Shown here: positions 5,665 to 8,048 of the stretch, piece after piece
Numbering within the stretch: the first letter of the stretch is position 1
Layout: every line of letters begins with the position of its first letter
Assembly (NCBI GenBank): GCA_903913175.1
Contig: CAIWKF010000137.1
Span: forward strand, 1 to 8,048
Direction of reading: 5' to 3'
Length of the DNA stretch: 8,048 nucleotides
Source of the DNA: Candidatus Staskawiczbacteria bacterium
GTDB taxonomy: Bacteria; Patescibacteriota; Minisyncoccia; Minisyncoccales; Staskawiczbacteraceae
Position numbers and translations under genes: made by a program
Notes under the pieces: model-generated
Seen by the model: only the letters and a program-made list of their open reading frames with translations
Database searches by the model: none
What the model was told of the DNA's origin: nothing

Positions 5665-6411
5665 ATGTCAGAATATTATAATGCCAATAGAGTAAGAAAT
5701 GTTTATGATTCAAAAAGCTTAAAACCTTTTAAATTGTCCAGATCAAAAATTGATTTATTTTTAAATTGTGAAAGGTGTTTTTATTTTGATAGAAAAATTG
5801 GAATTTCTCGTCCACCAGGGTTTCCATTTTCATTAAATTCTGCAGTAGATGCTTTGCTTAAAAAAGAATTTGACATTCATAGGGCTGGAAAAACGCAACA
5901 CCCCTTAATGAAAGCTTATGATTTGCCCTTTGTACCATTTTCTCACCCAATGATAGATGAGTGGCGAGAAAATTTTAAAGGTGTGCAATTTTTACACAGT
6001 GAAAGTAATTTTATTATAACTGGAGCAGTAGATGATTTGTGGGTAGATAAAAATAATGTAATATATGTTGTAGATTACAAGGCAACCAGCAAAGATGCAA
6101 AAGTTAGTTTGTCTGCAGATTGGCAAATAGGGTACAAAAGGCAAATGGAAATTTACCAGTGGCTATTAAGAAAAAATGGATTTGAAGTTTCCAATACTGG
6201 TTATTTTGTTTATTGTAATGGCAGAAAAGATAAAAAAGCTTTTGATGCAAAACTTGAATTTGATGTAGACATATTAACCTATGAAGGAAATGATTCTTGG
6301 GTTGAAAAATCAATTATGTCTGCAAAAAAATGCTTAGATCAAAATATTATTCCTAAACCTGATAAAAATTGTGATTATTGTGATTATATTTTAGCTATTA
6401 ATAAATATTAA
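5665..6411 (+). CDS. PD-(D/E)XK nuclease-superfamily protein, RecB/Cas4-like
   Basis: This 248-aa protein has the core of the RecB/Cas4 branch of PD-(D/E)XK nucleases. KLSRSKIDLFLNCERCFYF (23-41) is the usual N-terminal helix motif. E113 begins the core, GAVDD (120-124) holds the metal ligand D123, VVDYKA (135-140) supplies D137 and K139, and QMEIY (160-164) is the RecB QxxxY motif. All catalytic residues are therefore present. Two CxxC pairs, C35/C38 and C236/C239, sit at the two ends, where Cas4 and AddB hold cysteines for an iron-sulfur cluster. The 2+2 arrangement here differs from the 1+3 of Cas4, so a cluster or a zinc site is possible. No helicase, cas1 or CRISPR array is nearby. A role in DNA repair or processing is inferred. 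The SGNH gene follows after 4 nt. Confidence 0.82.
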   Translation: MSEYYNANRVRNVYDSKSLKPFKLSRSKIDLFLNCERCFYFDRKIGISRPPGFPFSLNSAVDALLKKEFDIHRAGKTQHPLMKAYDLPFVPFSHPMIDEWRENFKGVQFLHSESNFIITGAVDDLWVDKNNVIYVVDYKATSKDAKVSLSADWQIGYKRQMEIYQWLLRKNGFEVSNTGYFVYCNGRKDKKAFDAKLEFDVDILTYEGNDSWVEKSIMSAKKCLDQNIIPKPDKNCDYCDYILAINKY

Positions 6412-6415
6412 TAAA

Positions 6416-7165
6416 ATGATTAAAAAAATAGGAGTTACAATATTTTTTGGTTTTCTTCTTATTTTGGGTATTTATTTAAATAGATCATATGCTTATATTT
6501 ATCATAAAATTGGTGATGGTAATTTAGCTATTTTTGAAAGTAATAAAGAATATATTATAAATAAAAATATGCAAAATAGTAAAACCTTAATTTACGCTGC
6601 GCTGGGTGACAGCTTAACTGCAGGTGCTGGCGTAGATAATTATGAGCAATCTTTTCCATATTTAGTTTCAGAAAAATTAGGCTATAATCAGAAAGTAATT
6701 TTAAAATCTAGAGCAATTTTAGGATACAAAAGTATTGACTTAAAAAATGTGCTTTTGCCCTTGGCTATAAATGACAATCCAGATATTGTAACCATTTTAA
6801 TTGGAGTAAATGATGTTCATAATTTTATTGATAAAAAAGAATTTGAAAAAAATTATGATGAAGTTTTAAAACAGCTTACTCAAAAAACATCTGCCAAAAT
6901 TAATGTTATAAATATTCCATACATTGGATCAAAAAATTTAATTTTTCCTCCTTATAATTTATATATTGATTCTCAAACAAAAGAGTATAACAAAATAATT
7001 AAAACTTTGGCTCAAAAATACAATTTAAAATATATAGACTTATATACTGAAAGTTTAAAAGAATTTAAAAGGTCTGATACATATTATTCAAATGATTTGT
7101 TTCACCCATCTGCTAAAGGTTATGCGCTGTGGGCAGACATAATTTATGCTAATCTTAGTAAATAA
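6416..7165 (+). CDS. Membrane-anchored SGNH/GDSL hydrolase
   Basis: The 249-aa protein starts with one hydrophobic segment at about 5-21 preceded by lysines, which fits a signal anchor holding the enzyme outside the membrane. The domain that follows shows the SGNH blocks: GDSLTAGAG (64-72) with nucleophile S66, a block II glycine at about G103, GVND (130-133) with oxyanion residue N132, and DLFHPSAKGY (227-236) with D227 and H230. The catalytic triad is complete. Such enzymes remove or transfer acyl, often acetyl, groups on polysaccharides, lipids or peptidoglycan. The gene begins 4 nt after the nuclease and overlaps the acyltransferase-3 gene by 20 nt. This coupling suggests shared work on O-acylation of an envelope polymer. 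The exact substrate cannot be told. The start has no Shine-Dalgarno. Confidence 0.9.
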   Translation: MIKKIGVTIFFGFLLILGIYLNRSYAYIYHKIGDGNLAIFESNKEYIINKNMQNSKTLIYAALGDSLTAGAGVDNYEQSFPYLVSEKLGYNQKVILKSRAILGYKSIDLKNVLLPLAINDNPDIVTILIGVNDVHNFIDKKEFEKNYDEVLKQLTQKTSAKINVINIPYIGSKNLIFPPYNLYIDSQTKEYNKIIKTLAQKYNLKYIDLYTESLKEFKRSDTYYSNDLFHPSAKGYALWADIIYANLSK

Positions 7166-8048
7166 TGCAGTTTTTTCAACTATAATTTTTTCTGTAATTT
7201 TTTTTATAGCAATCTTTATTTCTATAAAAATTAGAAAAACAAAAGAAGTTCTGCCAAATTCTTTGTCTAGTGAATTAAAAGGACTAGCTATTTTTTTTAT
7301 TGTTTTTTCGCATATAGGATATTTTTTAGTAACAGATAACAGATTTTTATTTCCTTTATCAACAATGGCTGGCGTTGGTGTTGATTTATTTTTATTTTTA
7401 TCAGGTTTTGGCATAACTGCCAGCACATTTAAAGGAAACTATTCAATTTTAGATTTTTACAAAAAGCGTCTTTTAAAATTGTTTACTCCTTTTTGGATAA
7501 CTTTACTATTCTTTTTAATTTTAGATTTCCTTGTTTTAAATATTGTTTATCCTTTTTCATTTACTTTAAAAGCAATAGTAGGTTTTTTCCCAAGTGCAAA
7601 TTTATATTATGATTTAAACTCACCATTCTGGTATTTTACTTTAATTTTATTTTATTATTTAGTTTTTCCATGGATTTTTTCCAAAAAATATGTTTGGCTT
7701 TCTGCTTTTGCAATTTATGATATAACTTGGTTAATTTTAGGTCAGAACTTTGAAATTATTAGTAAGGTTAGTTTTTTCTATAATTTACATATTATGGCTT
7801 TTCCTTTAGGAATGTTATTTTTTTGGTTGGTAAATAAATTTGATTTTGTGGCGTGCAAAGACCGTATGATTGAGAAGTTAAAAGTAGACAAATATGCTAT
7901 ATCAATTTTACAATATTCATTCTTAATATTTTTAGTATTTTGTGTTGGTTATTCTGCTTATGAATTTGGAAATTTATCCAATTACAGTGAGGCCCAGGTT
8001 TTTAGTATTTTTACTATGCTTTTAGTAGTTTTATTTTTTATAATTAAT
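7146..8048 (+). CDS. Acyltransferase family 3 membrane protein (3' end outside the window)
   Basis: An uninterrupted frame of 301 codons runs to the last base of the window, so the gene is truncated by the edge and not broken. It is a multi-helix membrane protein of the OafA/OatA/YrhL acyltransferase-3 family, which moves acyl groups, usually acetyl, across the membrane onto extracytoplasmic glycans. SSELKGLAIFFIVFSHIGYF (41-60) contains the family K/R-x10-H motif (K45, H56). GVGVDLFLFLSGFGIT (76-91) is the second signature, and FYKKRLLKLFTPFW (104-117) the basic loop ahead of the next helix. An extra N-terminal helix at about 8-28 precedes the usual first one. The ATG at 7146 is the first start after an in-frame TAA at 7140-7142 and overlaps the SGNH gene by 20 nt, indicating translational coupling. 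Fewer than the usual ten or so helices are visible because the end is missing. Confidence 0.88.
   Translation, partial: MLILVNNAVFSTIIFSVIFFIAIFISIKIRKTKEVLPNSLSSELKGLAIFFIVFSHIGYFLVTDNRFLFPLSTMAGVGVDLFLFLSGFGITASTFKGNYSILDFYKKRLLKLFTPFWITLLFFLILDFLVLNIVYPFSFTLKAIVGFFPSANLYYDLNSPFWYFTLILFYYLVFPWIFSKKYVWLSAFAIYDITWLILGQNFEIISKVSFFYNLHIMAFPLGMLFFWLVNKFDFVACKDRMIEKLKVDKYAISILQYSFLIFLVFCVGYSAYEFGNLSNYSEAQVFSIFTMLLVVLFFIIN

Noticed and set aside
5665..6411. CRISPR-associated Cas4
   Set aside because: The fold motifs fit the wider RecB/Cas4 branch, but no cas1, cas2 or repeat array is present and the cysteine pattern is 2+2, not 1+3.
7165..7185. ATG at 7165-7167 overlapping the SGNH stop as TAATG
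   Set aside because: The frame ends after six codons at a TAA. The real downstream frame starts at the ATG at 7146.
7088..7426. Minus-strand open frame of 112 codons across the SGNH/acyltransferase junction
   Set aside because: The + strand encodes both the DLFHPS block of the SGNH hydrolase and the signature motifs of the acyltransferase here, so the antisense frame is a shadow.
1..8048. TGA read as glycine (code 25, as in Gracilibacteria and Absconditabacteria)
   Set aside because: All nine genes, including glycine-rich SecD, are full length with GGN glycines and contain no in-frame TGA.

Overview
The window is strongly AT-rich, densely packed and reads entirely on the + strand. It holds eight complete genes, one gene that runs off the right edge, and possibly the last codons of a gene entering from the left. 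No rRNA, tRNA, CRISPR array, transposase or phage gene was seen. The gene set is a GTP-dependent F420-type ligase, a stand-alone sigma-region-4/HARE protein and a small cysteine-bearing RecB-like nuclease, together with very short spacers and no Shine-Dalgarno sequences. This suggests a member of the Candidate Phyla Radiation (Patescibacteria, Parcubacteria-like). That placement is an inference from gene style, not from a marker gene. In-frame TGA is absent, so the standard bacterial code applies.

Layout: (A) 46-1809 is a tight cluster of three small enzymes: a CofE-like gamma-glutamyl ligase, an MTH1-like Nudix hydrolase and a YfcE-like phosphodiesterase, with 9-nt and 3-nt gaps. (B) After a 136-nt spacer with a good sigma-70-type promoter come secD and secF (1946-4309), the accessory membrane motor of the Sec translocase. 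(C) A 223-nt spacer holds the best promoter of the window, with a perfect TTGACA and an extended -10, followed by a long imperfect hairpin in the predicted 5' leader. It drives a 344-aa regulator that joins a sigma-70 region 4 helix-turn-helix to a HARE winged helix (4533-5567). A near-perfect intrinsic terminator follows. (D) A second extended -10 promoter starts a unit with a PD-(D/E)XK nuclease (5665-6411), a membrane-anchored SGNH hydrolase (6416-7165) and a membrane acyltransferase-3 protein (7146-8048, open at the window end). The last two overlap by 20 nt and probably act together on acyl groups of an envelope glycan.

The genes look mostly like housekeeping and envelope functions rather than a single new system. 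The points most worth a second look are an EF-hand-like loop inside SecD, the sigma4-HARE regulator with its structured leader, the orphan F420-type ligase, the MTH1-like Nudix enzyme, the two CxxC pairs in the nuclease and the uniform absence of Shine-Dalgarno sites.
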